From Pedosphaera sp. (GTDB lineage: Bacteria; Verrucomicrobiota; Verrucomicrobiia; Limisphaerales; AAA164-E04), in contig NZFL01000026.1 of NCBI GenBank assembly GCA_002690655.1, positions 25,442 to 89,441 of the forward strand: a DNA stretch of 64,000 nucleotides, read 5' to 3'. This document shows, one piece after another, positions 36,476 through 46,687 of this stretch. Under the pieces are notes generated by a model. The model did no database searches, had not been told where the DNA came from, and saw only the letters and a list, made by a program, of their open reading frames with translations. A program made the position numbers and the translations under genes. How positions within the stretch are numbered: the first letter of the stretch is position 1; the number at the start of each line of letters is the position of its first letter.

Positions 36476-37540
36476 ATGGAAAATATTAAATTGCCCGTTT
36501 TGCTATCATGCCTGAGCGTTATCTGTGCATGCGTCCTCCCTTTGTCTGCACAAGAACCAGTAGAGTCGAGGGAGCCAGTGGCTTCATTGCCTGATTATGG
36601 CGAAATATTTGAGATCATCAGCAATCAACTACCATCAATCAGCGAGCAGGACCTGCAACATGCTGCTTTGCAGGGCATTTTAACCGAATTTCAATCCCAG
36701 ATTGAATTGGAATCAAATTCCTTGAAAGAAGGAGAGGAGCAGGACAAGCAGGCATCTATTGCCAAAATGGAGCTCATTGCTGAAAAAATTGCCTATTTTC
36801 GTCTTCATCTCATATCGAAGGGTTTGGAAAGCATCCTAAGAGAAAAAATTGAATCATTCCGAATTGAAAATGGAGCCGAAGGTATTGTGCTCGACCTTAG
36901 GTATGCGGACGGCTCAGATTACGGTGAAGTTTTAAGATTGGCGGGACTATTTTTGAATGATGCCGTGGCATTATTGGATTGGGGATCCGGCAGTCAAAAG
37001 GCAGTCGTGGCATCCCCCTCCATCCAGCTTCCACTTGTTGTACTGATCAATGAATCCACAAAAGGTGCTGCAGAAGCATTGGCTGGTGCATTGAAGCTGA
37101 TCGAAAAAGCGGCGATCATAGGCCGCCCCACGTCAGGGCTCGCTATGCTTAGAAAACGTATTCCCCTTGAAAGCGGGCACGTTTTGTCCATCGCAACGGG
37201 CAAGGTCCAATTAGCAGATGGTACACCCATAACAGGTAAAGGGGTGGGTCCTGACATTGAGGTTGATATCAGTCCGACCGAGCAAGCCGCTTATTTCGAT
37301 GATCCTTATGGAGAATTAACCTCAAAGGAAAAGGAAAGTAATACCGAACGACTCAACGAAGCTACCCTGATGCGCCGCCAGAATGATTCCAACGGCACGG
37401 TAGAGATAGAAATCAATGTCCCACCCGAGGGCGAACAGGAATCCAACTCACAACAAAACGCCATCGTGGACCCTATTCTAGCTCGAGGGGTTGATTTATT
37501 GAAAGGTTGGACCATTTTCAATAGACAGTGGAATCGATGA
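36476..37540 (+). CDS. Degenerate S41 (C-terminal-processing-type) peptidase homologue
   Basis: 354 residues with a signal peptide (about 1-25). GIVLDLRYADGSDYG (136-150) matches the S41 core strand, and VVLINESTKGAAEALAGAL (188-206) and IIGRPTSGLAML (214-225) match the two catalytic blocks. In active enzymes the nucleophilic Ser and the Lys lie 25 residues apart. The aligned positions here are Gly197 and Leu222, also 25 apart, so both residues appear lost. No PDZ domain is visible. GKGVGPDIEVDI is the usual end of the domain, and an acidic tail follows. It is probably an exported binding or scaffold protein. It precedes the LMW-PTP/RpiB/GlyA fusion by 55 bases. Confidence 0.72.
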   Translation: MENIKLPVLLSCLSVICACVLPLSAQEPVESREPVASLPDYGEIFEIISNQLPSISEQDLQHAALQGILTEFQSQIELESNSLKEGEEQDKQASIAKMELIAEKIAYFRLHLISKGLESILREKIESFRIENGAEGIVLDLRYADGSDYGEVLRLAGLFLNDAVALLDWGSGSQKAVVASPSIQLPLVVLINESTKGAAEALAGALKLIEKAAIIGRPTSGLAMLRKRIPLESGHVLSIATGKVQLADGTPITGKGVGPDIEVDISPTEQAAYFDDPYGELTSKEKESNTERLNEATLMRRQNDSNGTVEIEINVPPEGEQESNSQQNAIVDPILARGVDLLKGWTIFNRQWNR

Positions 37541-37595
37541 TTCCGAAAGCGCCTATCAAAACGAAGATGTGGGCCCAGACCCCAATCATAATTAA

Positions 37596-39776
37596 ATGAA
37601 ACGTATCCTTTTTGTTTGCACTGGAAATATATGTAGAAGCCCCATGGCCGAAGGGTATTTGAAGCATTTACTCAAACAGGAAGGCTTGGGTGATGTGGAA
37701 GTTACCTCTGCAGGGGTCGGAGCCATGACTGGTCAGTCTCCCAGCAAACATGCGGTTGAGGCTCTGGCTGATTGGGGTATTGATATTACGGACCAGCGCA
37801 GCCAGATGATTTCCAATTCCGATATTAACGAGACGAATTGGATTTTTGGGATGACACAGGGACATGTCGATATGATCAACTCCATGTTTCCGGAAGCTGC
37901 ATCCAAGACCTTTCTGATTCGTCGGTTCGTGGATCATTTGTCCCAATACGATAAAGAAGTCTCGGATCCCATTGGAGGAAACCTTCAAATTTATCAAACA
38001 TGCAGGGATGAAATCAAACAGGGCATCGATCACATACTTGTCAACATACTTTCCGAATTAAAACCTCAACCCTGTTCATCCGATGACACCAATCCAAAAA
38101 TGACCATTGCCATTGCCTCAGATCATGCCGGATTCGCATCCAAAGAGGCTATCAAATTGATTCTGGAATCTCATTCTTACAGGATAGATGACTTCGGCAC
38201 CGAGAACGAGAACTCTACGGACTATCCAGATTACGCAAAATCAGTGGCGGAGCATGTCGCTGAGGAGAAAGCGGATATTGGCATATTAATTTGCTCGACG
38301 GGCATTGGGATGAGCATTGCCGCCAATAAAGTGTCCGGAGTCAGAGCGGCTTTGGTCAACGACCTTGAAACTGCTCGCCTTTCGCGGGAACACAACCATG
38401 CAAATGTCATTTGCATGGGAGCAAAGGGAAAAAATCCTGAAATTTTATGGGCCAACCTTCAGGCCTTTCTTTCTGCCAAATGTGAAGGCGACCGACACAA
38501 GCGACGTGTCCGAAAAATTACAGCCATGGAACAAAAACAATCGCACTCAGTCAGCGCCGTAGATCCGGCCATCTCTCAAATCATTGAAAAAGAACGTCAG
38601 CGTCAACAAGAAAACATCGAGTTGATCGCAAGTGAGAACTTCACTTCACCGGCCGTCATGGAGGTGCAAGGATCCGTACTCACCAATAAATACGCCGAAG
38701 GTTACCCCGCCAAACGCTGGTATGGGGGATGCGAATTTGTTGACGAAGCAGAAACTTTGGCAATTGAACGAGCCAAGAAACTATTCAAGGCTGATCACGC
38801 CAACGTTCAACCACACTCAGGTTCGGGTGCCAATATGGCAGTTTACTTTTCAATGTTGCAACCCGGGGACAAGATTTTGACCATGGACTTGAATCATGGA
38901 GGCCACTTGACTCATGGTAACAAAGCCAACTTCTCAGGAAAATTCTTTGAAGTCGTTCACTACGGTGTGCGCAAGGAAGATGAGCGCATCGACTATGATC
39001 AACTGGAGGCCTTGGCCAAAGAACATCGCCCTAAAATGATCACGGTCGGCGCCAGTGCCTACCCTAGGGTGATTGATTTTGCGCGCATGGGAGCAATAGC
39101 AAAGGAAGTTGGAGCTTATCTCTTGGCGGATATTGCACACATTGCCGGATTGGTCGCAGCCGGTATCCATCCAAGTCCGGTGGAACATGCTGATTTTGTA
39201 ACCACTACCACCCACAAGACCTTGCGCGGTCCTCGCGGCGGTCTCGTTCTTTGCCGCGCCGAATATGCCAAGGCAATTGATTCTCAAACATTCCCTGGCA
39301 TTCAAGGCGGCCCGTTAATGCATGTGATCGCAGCAAAAGCTGTTTGTTTTGCTGAAGCACTCCAACCCGAATTCAAGCGTTATCAAAACCAAGTCGTTAC
39401 CAATGCTAAGACCCTTGCGGAGGGAATGGTCAGCAATGGTTTCAGGCTTGTCAGCGGGGGAACAGAGAATCATCTCATGCTGGTGGATGTTGGTGCTCGT
39501 GAAATGACAGGCAAAGCGTGTCAAAATGCTCTGGATGAGGCAGGGATCACCGTGAATAAAAACACGATACCTTTTGAAACTCGCTCTCCTTTCCAGGCAA
39601 GTGGTATCCGTATTGGCACTCCAGCGGTCACAACACGTGGGATGAAGGAACGGGATATGGTTCTAATTGCTGATATGATCTGTGAAGTCCTCAACGACAT
39701 TAAAAACCTTGACGTAGCCAGTGAAGTCAGGCAACGTGTGAACCGATTGACCGCAAGTTACCCCTTGCCATACTAA
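37596..39776 (+). CDS. Triple fusion: LMW protein-tyrosine phosphatase, RpiB, serine hydroxymethyltransferase
   Basis: One uninterrupted 726-residue frame. Residues 1-150 are a low-molecular-weight phosphotyrosine phosphatase: Cys8 and Arg14 in [10 protein letters not shown], and the SDPIGG acid loop. Residues 169-300 are ribose-5-phosphate isomerase B ([36 protein letters not shown]). Residues 311-726 are complete GlyA ([43 protein letters not shown] with the PLP Lys). Each part is near its normal length and keeps its catalytic residues. Internal ATGs at 38100 and 38526 sit at the domain starts but lack clear Shine-Dalgarno sequences, so separate translation is not excluded. It links phosphatase signalling, pentose-phosphate and one-carbon metabolism in one polypeptide. 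Confidence 0.88.
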   Translation: MKRILFVCTGNICRSPMAEGYLKHLLKQEGLGDVEVTSAGVGAMTGQSPSKHAVEALADWGIDITDQRSQMISNSDINETNWIFGMTQGHVDMINSMFPEAASKTFLIRRFVDHLSQYDKEVSDPIGGNLQIYQTCRDEIKQGIDHILVNILSELKPQPCSSDDTNPKMTIAIASDHAGFASKEAIKLILESHSYRIDDFGTENENSTDYPDYAKSVAEHVAEEKADIGILICSTGIGMSIAANKVSGVRAALVNDLETARLSREHNHANVICMGAKGKNPEILWANLQAFLSAKCEGDRHKRRVRKITAMEQKQSHSVSAVDPAISQIIEKERQRQQENIELIASENFTSPAVMEVQGSVLTNKYAEGYPAKRWYGGCEFVDEAETLAIERAKKLFKADHANVQPHSGSGANMAVYFSMLQPGDKILTMDLNHGGHLTHGNKANFSGKFFEVVHYGVRKEDERIDYDQLEALAKEHRPKMITVGASAYPRVIDFARMGAIAKEVGAYLLADIAHIAGLVAAGIHPSPVEHADFVTTTTHKTLRGPRGGLVLCRAEYAKAIDSQTFPGIQGGPLMHVIAAKAVCFAEALQPEFKRYQNQVVTNAKTLAEGMVSNGFRLVSGGTENHLMLVDVGAREMTGKACQNALDEAGITVNKNTIPFETRSPFQASGIRIGTPAVTTRGMKERDMVLIADMICEVLNDIKNLDVASEVRQRVNRLTASYPLPY

Positions 39777-40001
39777 GCAAAACGCTTCAGAGGTTTGGTT
39801 TCTTTGGAATACCCCATTGGAAATCACCGATTTAATACATTTCAGAAGGATTCAGCCGATTGGTCGGTTGAGAGAATGTAGCAATACGGGATGAGCTTCC
39901 GAGCTCTAAGTGTTGTCGCTACGCGACGTTTCATAATTTCTGAGACGGATTACCTCAGGAGCCCTCACGTTCGCTTGGTAAAATCCCCAAAAATTAATTT
40001 T

Positions 40002-41816
40002 ATGCCCAAAGCAGTTAAAAGTACCGCTCGCAAGAAAACTGGCACCAAGACAAGTGCCACCGAGGAGAATGCATCTACTGAAAATAAGCCGGAGCTGATG
40101 CCTGACGCGGAGCCACAAATATCGGGAAACGATTCATCCGCAAGCCCAGCTCCCAAGAAGAAACGTGCCGTGCGAAAGAAACGTGCCGCTAAAAAAGTGA
40201 CAGCAACTGACACGGACGAAAAGGTTGAGAAAGATGATTCAGACTCTTTGAACTCAAAGCGGACAGAAACTGCTTCCAGTGAATCCGAGGTGGCTGGTCC
40301 TCATGCGGAAGCCAGTTTGGCCGAACCCTCTGATAGCGCTGAGGACGCGATGAATTCTTCACCGGATAAAAAGGAGCAAACTGCTGAACAGTCCAGCGAC
40401 AACGCAGAACCCGCTGCAGAGGGTGATGAGCGATCTCAAGATCAGGACTCGGTTTCTCATGAAACCACTAGCGGCGATGCTCCTGCGCGACACCACAAGG
40501 ACAGACACGGGAAGCACTCCAAGAAGCACAAGGACAAGCGAAAGGACAAGCCCGCTAAAACAATCAATATCAGTAAACTTCAGTCTATTCCAATGGCTGA
40601 ATTGAACACGATGGCCAAAGAACTCGAAATCGAGAACTTCGGCACAATGAAAAAACATGAATTGATCCTGGAGATCCTGCAAAAAAATGCAGAGAGAAGC
40701 GGTGTCATGTTTGCGGAGGGCGTTCTGGAAATTCTACCAGAAGGGTTTGGATTCCTTCGCTCCAGAAGTTACAACTATTTATCCTGTCCAGAAGATATTT
40801 ATGTCTCGCCATCCCAGATCCGACGATTCGACCTGCAAACGGGAGATATTGTCGCAGGACAGATCAGGCCACCTAAAGAAAAAGAGCGGTTTTTTGCTTT
40901 GCTGCGCGTGGAAGCAGTGGATAAGGAGGATCCAGAAAAAGCCAAGGACAAGATTCATTTTGACAATCTAACCCCGCTTTTCCCTGAACAACGATTACTG
41001 CTGGAAAGCAACCCAGAGGAATACTCCACTCGAGTTTTAGATCTGGTCTGCCCGATTGGGAAAGGTACGAGGGGATTGATCGTAGCCCCGCCTCGCACAG
41101 GAAAGACTGTTTTGATGCAGAATGTGGCCAATGCCATCATCAAAAACAATCCGGAAGTTTACCTATTTATCTTGTTGATCGATGAACGTCCTGAAGAGGT
41201 AACCGACATGGAGCGCACATGCCGGAACGCAGAGGTTATCAGTTCCACTTTTGACGAGCCTCCCGAACGACATGTTCAGGTTGCCGAGATGGTCATTGAG
41301 AAAGCCAAGCGCATGGTGGAACACAAGAAGGATGTGGTCATTCTCCTCGATTCCATCACCCGCCTGGCACGAGCTTACAATACAGTGCAACCTCATTCCG
41401 GCAAAATCCTCTCTGGAGGTGTAGATGCAAATGCCCTGCATAAGCCCAAACGCTTTTTTGGTGCCGCTCGAAATATCGAAGAAGGAGGTTCCCTTACCAT
41501 TATCGCTACGGCTTTGGTAGATACCGGTTCCCGAATGGATGAAGTGATCTTTGAGGAGTTCAAAGGTACTGGCAATATGGAGGCACATCTGGATCGAAGC
41601 TTGGTTGACCGGCGTATTTTCCCCTCAATCAATGTGGAATTGAGTGGCACACGCAAAGAAGAACTGCTTTATCATCCGGATGAATACGGAAAAGTTGTCT
41701 TGCTTAGAAAAGCACTCACAGGAGTACCCGCCGTCGAAGCAATGGAGCTTTTGTTGAGCAAATTGAGACAGACCGGAACGAATATCGAGTTTCTTCTTTC
41801 CGTGAGCAACGCCTGA
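40002..41816 (+). CDS. rho: Transcription termination factor Rho with a long charged N-terminal extension
   Basis: 604 residues from ATG at 40002 ([12 protein letters not shown]); the frame runs to 39891 but the extra part is untypical. Residues 1-185 are low-complexity, rich in Lys, Glu, Ser and Ala with a His/Lys run, and probably disordered. Then come the Rho N-terminal helical domain (about 190-230), the RNA-binding cold-shock-like domain ([18 protein letters not shown]), Walker A APPRTGKT (about 362), [16 protein letters not shown] and [14 protein letters not shown]. It is the hexameric RNA-dependent ATPase that ends untranslated transcripts. Such extensions are common in Rho from high-complexity lineages and may bind RNA. 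A 225-base leader could allow autoregulation. A terminator follows. Confidence 0.95.
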   Translation: MPKAVKSTARKKTGTKTSATEENASTENKPELMPDAEPQISGNDSSASPAPKKKRAVRKKRAAKKVTATDTDEKVEKDDSDSLNSKRTETASSESEVAGPHAEASLAEPSDSAEDAMNSSPDKKEQTAEQSSDNAEPAAEGDERSQDQDSVSHETTSGDAPARHHKDRHGKHSKKHKDKRKDKPAKTINISKLQSIPMAELNTMAKELEIENFGTMKKHELILEILQKNAERSGVMFAEGVLEILPEGFGFLRSRSYNYLSCPEDIYVSPSQIRRFDLQTGDIVAGQIRPPKEKERFFALLRVEAVDKEDPEKAKDKIHFDNLTPLFPEQRLLLESNPEEYSTRVLDLVCPIGKGTRGLIVAPPRTGKTVLMQNVANAIIKNNPEVYLFILLIDERPEEVTDMERTCRNAEVISSTFDEPPERHVQVAEMVIEKAKRMVEHKKDVVILLDSITRLARAYNTVQPHSGKILSGGVDANALHKPKRFFGAARNIEEGGSLTIIATALVDTGSRMDEVIFEEFKGTGNMEAHLDRSLVDRRIFPSINVELSGTRKEELLYHPDEYGKVVLLRKALTGVPAVEAMELLLSKLRQTGTNIEFLLSVSNA

Positions 41817-41844
41817 CGCATGCCGTCAATTTAAATGAAAGCAA

Positions 41845-41870
41845 AACGGTCTCGCTGGAGACCGTTCTTT
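41845..41870 (+). terminator. Intrinsic terminator after rho
   Basis: AACGGTCTC (41845-41853) and GAGACCGTT (41858-41866) form a perfect 9-bp stem with a GCTG loop, followed by CTTTC. The T-run is short. The hairpin also sits beside the convergent ubiX stop and could act in both directions. Confidence 0.65.
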
Positions 41871-42427
41871 CATTCAGGCTCCTCTTTCCACCGACTGACG
41901 AGTTTGTGCTCGATTCCCAGATGATCCAATACTCGAGAAACGACCGTGTCGGCAAGTGCTTCGATAGATTCAGGGCCATGATAAAAATGTGGAGAAGCAG
42001 GCATGATGGATGCGCCTGCGAGACATAGTAATTCCATGTTTCGGATGTGAACCAGATTGTATGGTGTCTCTCTCACAACCAATAAGAGCTTTTTCTTTTC
42101 CTTCAACATGACATCCGCAGCACGCAATAAAATATTGTCACTGTATCCATGAGCAATCCGCCCCAAGGTCCCCATACTACAGGGAATGACCACCATGACA
42201 TCAGAAGGGTTAGAGCCACTTGCAAATGGGGCATTCATGGATTTTATCTGATGCTGCTTTACAGCCGTAGAAACCTGTAACCCACCTTTCAATTCCTGCC
42301 CAATCACCTGATGAGCGTAGCTGCTCATTACGAGATGAATGTCATGTACGGAAGGATCAAGATTGTCCAGAAGACGTTGAGCATAGATCGCACCACTGGC
42401 TCCCGTGATTGCTACTGTAATTCGCAT
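41870..42427 (-). CDS. ubiX: UbiX/Pad1 flavin prenyltransferase
   Basis: 185 residues from ATG at 42427 (MRITVAITGASGAIYAQRLL); GTG at 42433 would add two. The FMN-binding TGASGA motif, SSYAHQVIGQEL, VVIPCSMGTLGRIAHG and LLLVVRETPYNLVHIRNM are characteristic. It makes prenylated FMN for UbiD-type decarboxylases, used in quinone synthesis. The UbiD partner is not in the window. It converges on rho and diverges from the NtrC-type regulator. Confidence 0.93.
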   Translation of the reverse strand: MRITVAITGASGAIYAQRLLDNLDPSVHDIHLVMSSYAHQVIGQELKGGLQVSTAVKQHQIKSMNAPFASGSNPSDVMVVIPCSMGTLGRIAHGYSDNILLRAADVMLKEKKKLLLVVRETPYNLVHIRNMELLCLAGASIMPASPHFYHGPESIEALADTVVSRVLDHLGIEHKLVSRWKEEPE

Positions 42428-42565
42428 CGACACCTTTCACACTTTGTTTGAACTTCCATGATCCTAATTTGTCCTCGATTGATTCTTTAAGCAAGAGATT
42501 GATCCAGCAGCAAGGGTTGTTTTGGCAGAAAGCTTCTTGCCGGTGGTCATGCAAATTCGTAATCT

Positions 42566-44053
42566 ATGATCATGGCTAAGGTATTGTTGGTTGATGATGA
42601 GGTAACCATGGTTCAATTGGTCGCAGACTCATTACGCAGTTGGGGACATGAAGTGCATCCTTACTCCAATGGTCCTGCTGCTCTGGAGGCTCTGGAAGAA
42701 ATTCAGCCAGAAGTAATTATCACAGATCTCTATCTTGATAAAACAAGGGCATTCGGTCTGGACCTGCTCAAACATACCAAAAAAGTTCTCCCTTCAGCGG
42801 TAGTCATTGTTGTGACTGGATTTGGTTCCATTGAAACTGCTGTTGAAGCCATGAAACACGGCTCTTTTGATTATCTGGAAAAACCATTCAAACTTGATGA
42901 ACTCAAGCTGAGCTTGGACCGCGCTCTCTCCTACAATGAGGCAGTTTCAGAAAATGCATACTTGCGGAAGCAGTTGAAGAGGAAATATCAGTTTAATCAA
43001 ATCACTGGTTCATCCGCTAAAATGCAGGAAGTCTTCAAGATGATCGAACGTGTTGCAGACACCGACAGCACCGTGCTCATCCTGGGCCAAAGCGGTACAG
43101 GCAAGGAACTTGTTGCTAAGGCGCTCCATTTCAACAGTAAGCGTAAAACAAATCCCTTTATCCCGATCAATTGCAGCGCACTCCCTGAAAACCTTCTGGA
43201 GTCTGAATTATTTGGCCACCGCAAGGGCGCGTTCACTGGTGCTTTTAGCGATAAAAAAGGTCTATTTGAAGAAGCCGATGGGGGGACAATTTTTCTGGAT
43301 GAAATCGGGACCATGCCCCCTACTCTGCAGAGCCGTCTGCTGCGTGTACTACAAGAAAAGGAAGTTCGCAGAGTAGGTGATAACACTCCAGTTCAGGTCA
43401 ACGTTCGAGTTTTATCAGCAACCAATGAGAAATTGGAAGATCGCATCAAGCAAGGTGAGTTTCGTGAAGATTTATATTATCGACTCAACGTCATTCCCAT
43501 TCACCTTCCCCCTCTCAAGGAACGTCGTGATGATATCCCATTGCTTGTCGCCCATTTCCTGAAAGACAAAATACACTCGCGAACAGGTAAATCTTTTCAG
43601 GTCAGCAAGGTGTGCATGGAGGCTATGTCGCTTCATTCCTGGCCGGGTAATGTCAGAGAACTTCAGAATGTCGTGGAACGAGCATGTGCTTTGAGTGAGT
43701 CTCATGTGATCAGGAGGCAGGACATGCCAGCCATGATTGCTGACCTTGTCAATCAGGACGACGAAGGAATCGAAACTGGCTTCATCGAAAAGGCAGCCGA
43801 AAAAGAGGTCGAGGAAAAACTGTTCCAATTGGAGCAAGCGCCGGACGTCGGTATCCATGCTTCGAGTCCCGATCAAGTTACCAGCGCAAATGCAGGCTCC
43901 CTGAAGCCGCTCAAACATTTCCTGCGTGAACAGGAAGTTGCGTATATCAATCGAGTCATGACACATTATGGAGGGGACAAAGAAGAAGCGGCAACATTAC
44001 TTGAAGTGTCTCTTGCGACATTGTATCGCAAGCTTTCGGAAGAAGAAAGCTGA
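42566..44053 (+). CDS. NtrC-family sigma-54-dependent response regulator
   Basis: 495 residues; ATG at 42566 or 42572. A receiver domain (1-about 120) has VDDE near the N-terminus, the phosphoacceptor Asp in IITDLYLD, Thr in VTGFG and Lys in LEKPFK. The AAA+ domain has GQSGTGKELVAK, ELFGHRKGAFTGAF (the sigma-54 contact loop) and GGTIFLDEIG. A Fis-type helix-turn-helix ends the protein (EEAATLLEVSLATLYRKL). It should open promoters recognised by sigma-54 when phosphorylated. No histidine kinase or sigma-54 gene is adjacent, so it is an orphan here. Its targets are unknown. Confidence 0.93.
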   Translation: MIMAKVLLVDDEVTMVQLVADSLRSWGHEVHPYSNGPAALEALEEIQPEVIITDLYLDKTRAFGLDLLKHTKKVLPSAVVIVVTGFGSIETAVEAMKHGSFDYLEKPFKLDELKLSLDRALSYNEAVSENAYLRKQLKRKYQFNQITGSSAKMQEVFKMIERVADTDSTVLILGQSGTGKELVAKALHFNSKRKTNPFIPINCSALPENLLESELFGHRKGAFTGAFSDKKGLFEEADGGTIFLDEIGTMPPTLQSRLLRVLQEKEVRRVGDNTPVQVNVRVLSATNEKLEDRIKQGEFREDLYYRLNVIPIHLPPLKERRDDIPLLVAHFLKDKIHSRTGKSFQVSKVCMEAMSLHSWPGNVRELQNVVERACALSESHVIRRQDMPAMIADLVNQDDEGIETGFIEKAAEKEVEEKLFQLEQAPDVGIHASSPDQVTSANAGSLKPLKHFLREQEVAYINRVMTHYGGDKEEAATLLEVSLATLYRKLSEEES

Positions 44054-44102
44054 CTTTCTTTTCATCATTCAAGCGGGTTTACCCTTGGGATTCCAATAGA
44101 TC

Positions 44103-46655
44103 ATGATCCCGACAGACATCGGTTCAAAACTAGACTCACAATTGGCCTTGAATAAGGTCACTATTCCGGATCTATGGCAGCAGGATGCTGTCAATGCCTT
44201 GCGCCAAGGCAAGGATGTCGTGGTCCATGCTCCAACCGGTGCAGGTAAAACGCTTATTTTTGAGCTCTGGTCAAATCAAGGAAAACTCAAGAAATCACAG
44301 GCCATCTATACCGTTCCAACAAGAGCCTTGGCAAATGACAAATTGGCGGAATGGAGATCACGCGACTGGAATGTCGGCATCGCAACAGGTGATCTGGCTG
44401 AGAACCTTGACGCCCCCATTTTAGTTGCAACCCTGGAAACCCAAAAAAGCCGATTAATCCAAGGTGACGGCCCCAAGTTGCTGATTGTAGATGAATACCA
44501 GATGATTGGAGATCAGGATCGCGGCCTGAATTACGAATTAGCCTTGGCTCTGGCGCCATCAAATACGCAATTATTGCTCCTGAGCGGCAGTGTCGCCAAC
44601 CCTCAACATGTCGTAAAATGGCTCTCGGGGCTGGGCAGGAATGTCGAGCTAGTTCAGCACCACCACCGCCCCGTTCCTCTGGAGGAAATAGCTCCCATCC
44701 ATCTTCCTCATCAATTACCTCGAGAAATGAGAAGTTACTGGGCCAAATTTACAGCCAAAAGTTTAGCTGAGGGATTGGGCCCCATACTGCTATTTGCCCC
44801 CAGAAGACGCGCAGCTGAAAAACTGGCACAGGAACTCAGCATGCAGCTCCCCAATCCAAATCCGCTCAAACTCAACGAGGACCAGAAGCATGTGGTTGGA
44901 GACAGGATGGCAAAAATGCTTTCATGCCGTATCGCATACCATCACAGTGGATTGAGCTACGCCGCTCGAGCAGGAGTCATTGAACCCTTGGCCAAAGCCG
45001 GGCAGCTACGCATTGTCGTAGCCACCATGGGACTTGCTGCTGGTATTAACTTTTCCTTGCGCAGTGTTTGCCTGGTAGGCGATTCCTATCGTCGGGACTA
45101 TCAGGAATTCCCGATTAACCCTGATGAATTACTTCAAATGTTTGGACGCGCAGGTCGACGCGGTATTGATGAAATCGGTTATGTACTTGTAGGTGGGAAT
45201 TCTGTTCGCCTCAGAGATGGACATCCGGCAAGACTATCAAGAAGCGGCATGGTGGATTGGAATGCCCTTTTGGCGATCATGCACACTGCATCACTGAACG
45301 GTAAAAACCCCTACTCTGAGGCGGTTCGTGTGCAGGAAAGGCTATTCACTACAAAACCTATTTTTCTTGGGGTCGAAAACGCCATGAAAAACCCCCACAC
45401 TCCGTGCAAACTGGGAACCGATGCCGAGCGCGCAAGGTATGTTAAGAAGAAAGTCCGCCAAATTCTCAATAGTGAGGGCGAATGGGATTACGATCCAGTC
45501 GTTCAGGAAGTCCCCATGGAGCGCGTCAGTGTTCCGGTGTATCAAAATCGTGATGGTGAGACTTTGTATTGGTGGAAACTCAAAGATACACCCAAGGATA
45601 TGACAGATTGGTCCATATCCCACCTCCAACCTGCTTTAAGCGTTCCCGATATCGTATCCAAACTTGGAGATGGACGCCTCTGTGTACTCGATGATTGTGG
45701 CAAATATAAAATCTACGGCAAAGTCCTGTCAGCCGCCGATCGTTTGCATAATGGCAAAATTATTTTGTCTAAATGGGTGCGCCGCATGACTCAATGGCGA
45801 GGCCGGCAGGTTTCTGATGGTATTTGGCAGAAACGCATTCAGCCGTTAATTCGAAAGAGAATGGATCAAAAGGGAGCCCAAGTAGTGAAGTTTATTGAGA
45901 AAAAGAACTCGATAGATGTATTGCTTAACCACGGCAAGCAAACTCTGAACGTCCCCACGGACCGCCATGGTATCGCTCTCTGGGGAGCAGCCGTTCGTAA
46001 AGTTGCTCCTTCCTCATGTCAAACTTGCAATATAGTTGACACCTGTAAAACCTTGTCGATAAAAACCGGCACTGCCATGTTATGGAGACGCCTAAAGCTG
46101 ATTGATGCCGACGGCATCCCGACCCGTCGTGGCAGGGTGGTGAGTTTTTATTCCCATGGTGATGGACTGGCAGTCGCCGCCGCTTTGGAAGATGAAAGCT
46201 ATCCTTTGAATGATTTGATATATGACATGGCCAATCTTCACGCCGGCCATCGTTTCAGCCGAGACGAAAATCGCTGGAGCGGGAGAATGGCCATGAGATG
46301 CCATGATGCTTATGGTTTTCAAAATATTGCAGGCTATCTCGAAAATGGAATCCCCACTCAATATGGCTTTGGCGCTGAGTTCATCGTAATGGATGTGCAC
46401 TCCAACGGGCTCAACAAATACAAATGGGTTACTGATTTTCTGGGAGCAGGAGATATTGACCGCATCATCATAGAATGGCGCAGTCTCCTGCGCCAGACCC
46501 TTCACTCACCGGCACTGGAATGGGAGCGCTGGATTCATTTCAAGGAATTGGCACGCAAGATCCTGGATGAAACTGAATCTCCGACCCTTAAAGACCTACC
46601 GCCATTGGAGTATGAACAGAAACAAAGAGTGAATCATGCATTACGCATGCGATAA
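44103..46655 (+). CDS. Ski2-like superfamily 2 helicase
   Basis: 850 residues. APTGAGKTLIFELW is motif I (about 43-50) and VDEYQMIGDQDRG motif II, reading DEYQ rather than the usual DExH. LSGSVANP is in motif III, YHHSGLSYAARAGVIE and VVATMGLAAGINF are motifs IV-V, and QMFGRAGRRGIDEIGYVL is motif VI. The layout resembles Ski2/Mtr4/Hel308-type helicases. A later CQTCNIVDTC cluster (about 639-648) could bind metal, but only three cysteines are close. It may act in RNA decay or DNA repair. It follows the NtrC-type gene by 49 bases and converges on the Calx-beta gene. Confidence 0.85.
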   Translation: MIPTDIGSKLDSQLALNKVTIPDLWQQDAVNALRQGKDVVVHAPTGAGKTLIFELWSNQGKLKKSQAIYTVPTRALANDKLAEWRSRDWNVGIATGDLAENLDAPILVATLETQKSRLIQGDGPKLLIVDEYQMIGDQDRGLNYELALALAPSNTQLLLLSGSVANPQHVVKWLSGLGRNVELVQHHHRPVPLEEIAPIHLPHQLPREMRSYWAKFTAKSLAEGLGPILLFAPRRRAAEKLAQELSMQLPNPNPLKLNEDQKHVVGDRMAKMLSCRIAYHHSGLSYAARAGVIEPLAKAGQLRIVVATMGLAAGINFSLRSVCLVGDSYRRDYQEFPINPDELLQMFGRAGRRGIDEIGYVLVGGNSVRLRDGHPARLSRSGMVDWNALLAIMHTASLNGKNPYSEAVRVQERLFTTKPIFLGVENAMKNPHTPCKLGTDAERARYVKKKVRQILNSEGEWDYDPVVQEVPMERVSVPVYQNRDGETLYWWKLKDTPKDMTDWSISHLQPALSVPDIVSKLGDGRLCVLDDCGKYKIYGKVLSAADRLHNGKIILSKWVRRMTQWRGRQVSDGIWQKRIQPLIRKRMDQKGAQVVKFIEKKNSIDVLLNHGKQTLNVPTDRHGIALWGAAVRKVAPSSCQTCNIVDTCKTLSIKTGTAMLWRRLKLIDADGIPTRRGRVVSFYSHGDGLAVAAALEDESYPLNDLIYDMANLHAGHRFSRDENRWSGRMAMRCHDAYGFQNIAGYLENGIPTQYGFGAEFIVMDVHSNGLNKYKWVTDFLGAGDIDRIIIEWRSLLRQTLHSPALEWERWIHFKELARKILDETESPTLKDLPPLEYEQKQRVNHALRMR

Positions 46656-46687
46656 CTCATGATGCGATTTAAGATCACTGCTTGTCC

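Noticed and set aside
42510-42545. Sigma-54-like promoter before the NtrC-type gene
   Set aside because: The GG and GC elements in TTGGCAG...TTGC are 13 bases apart instead of 10, so it does not fit the -24/-12 pattern.
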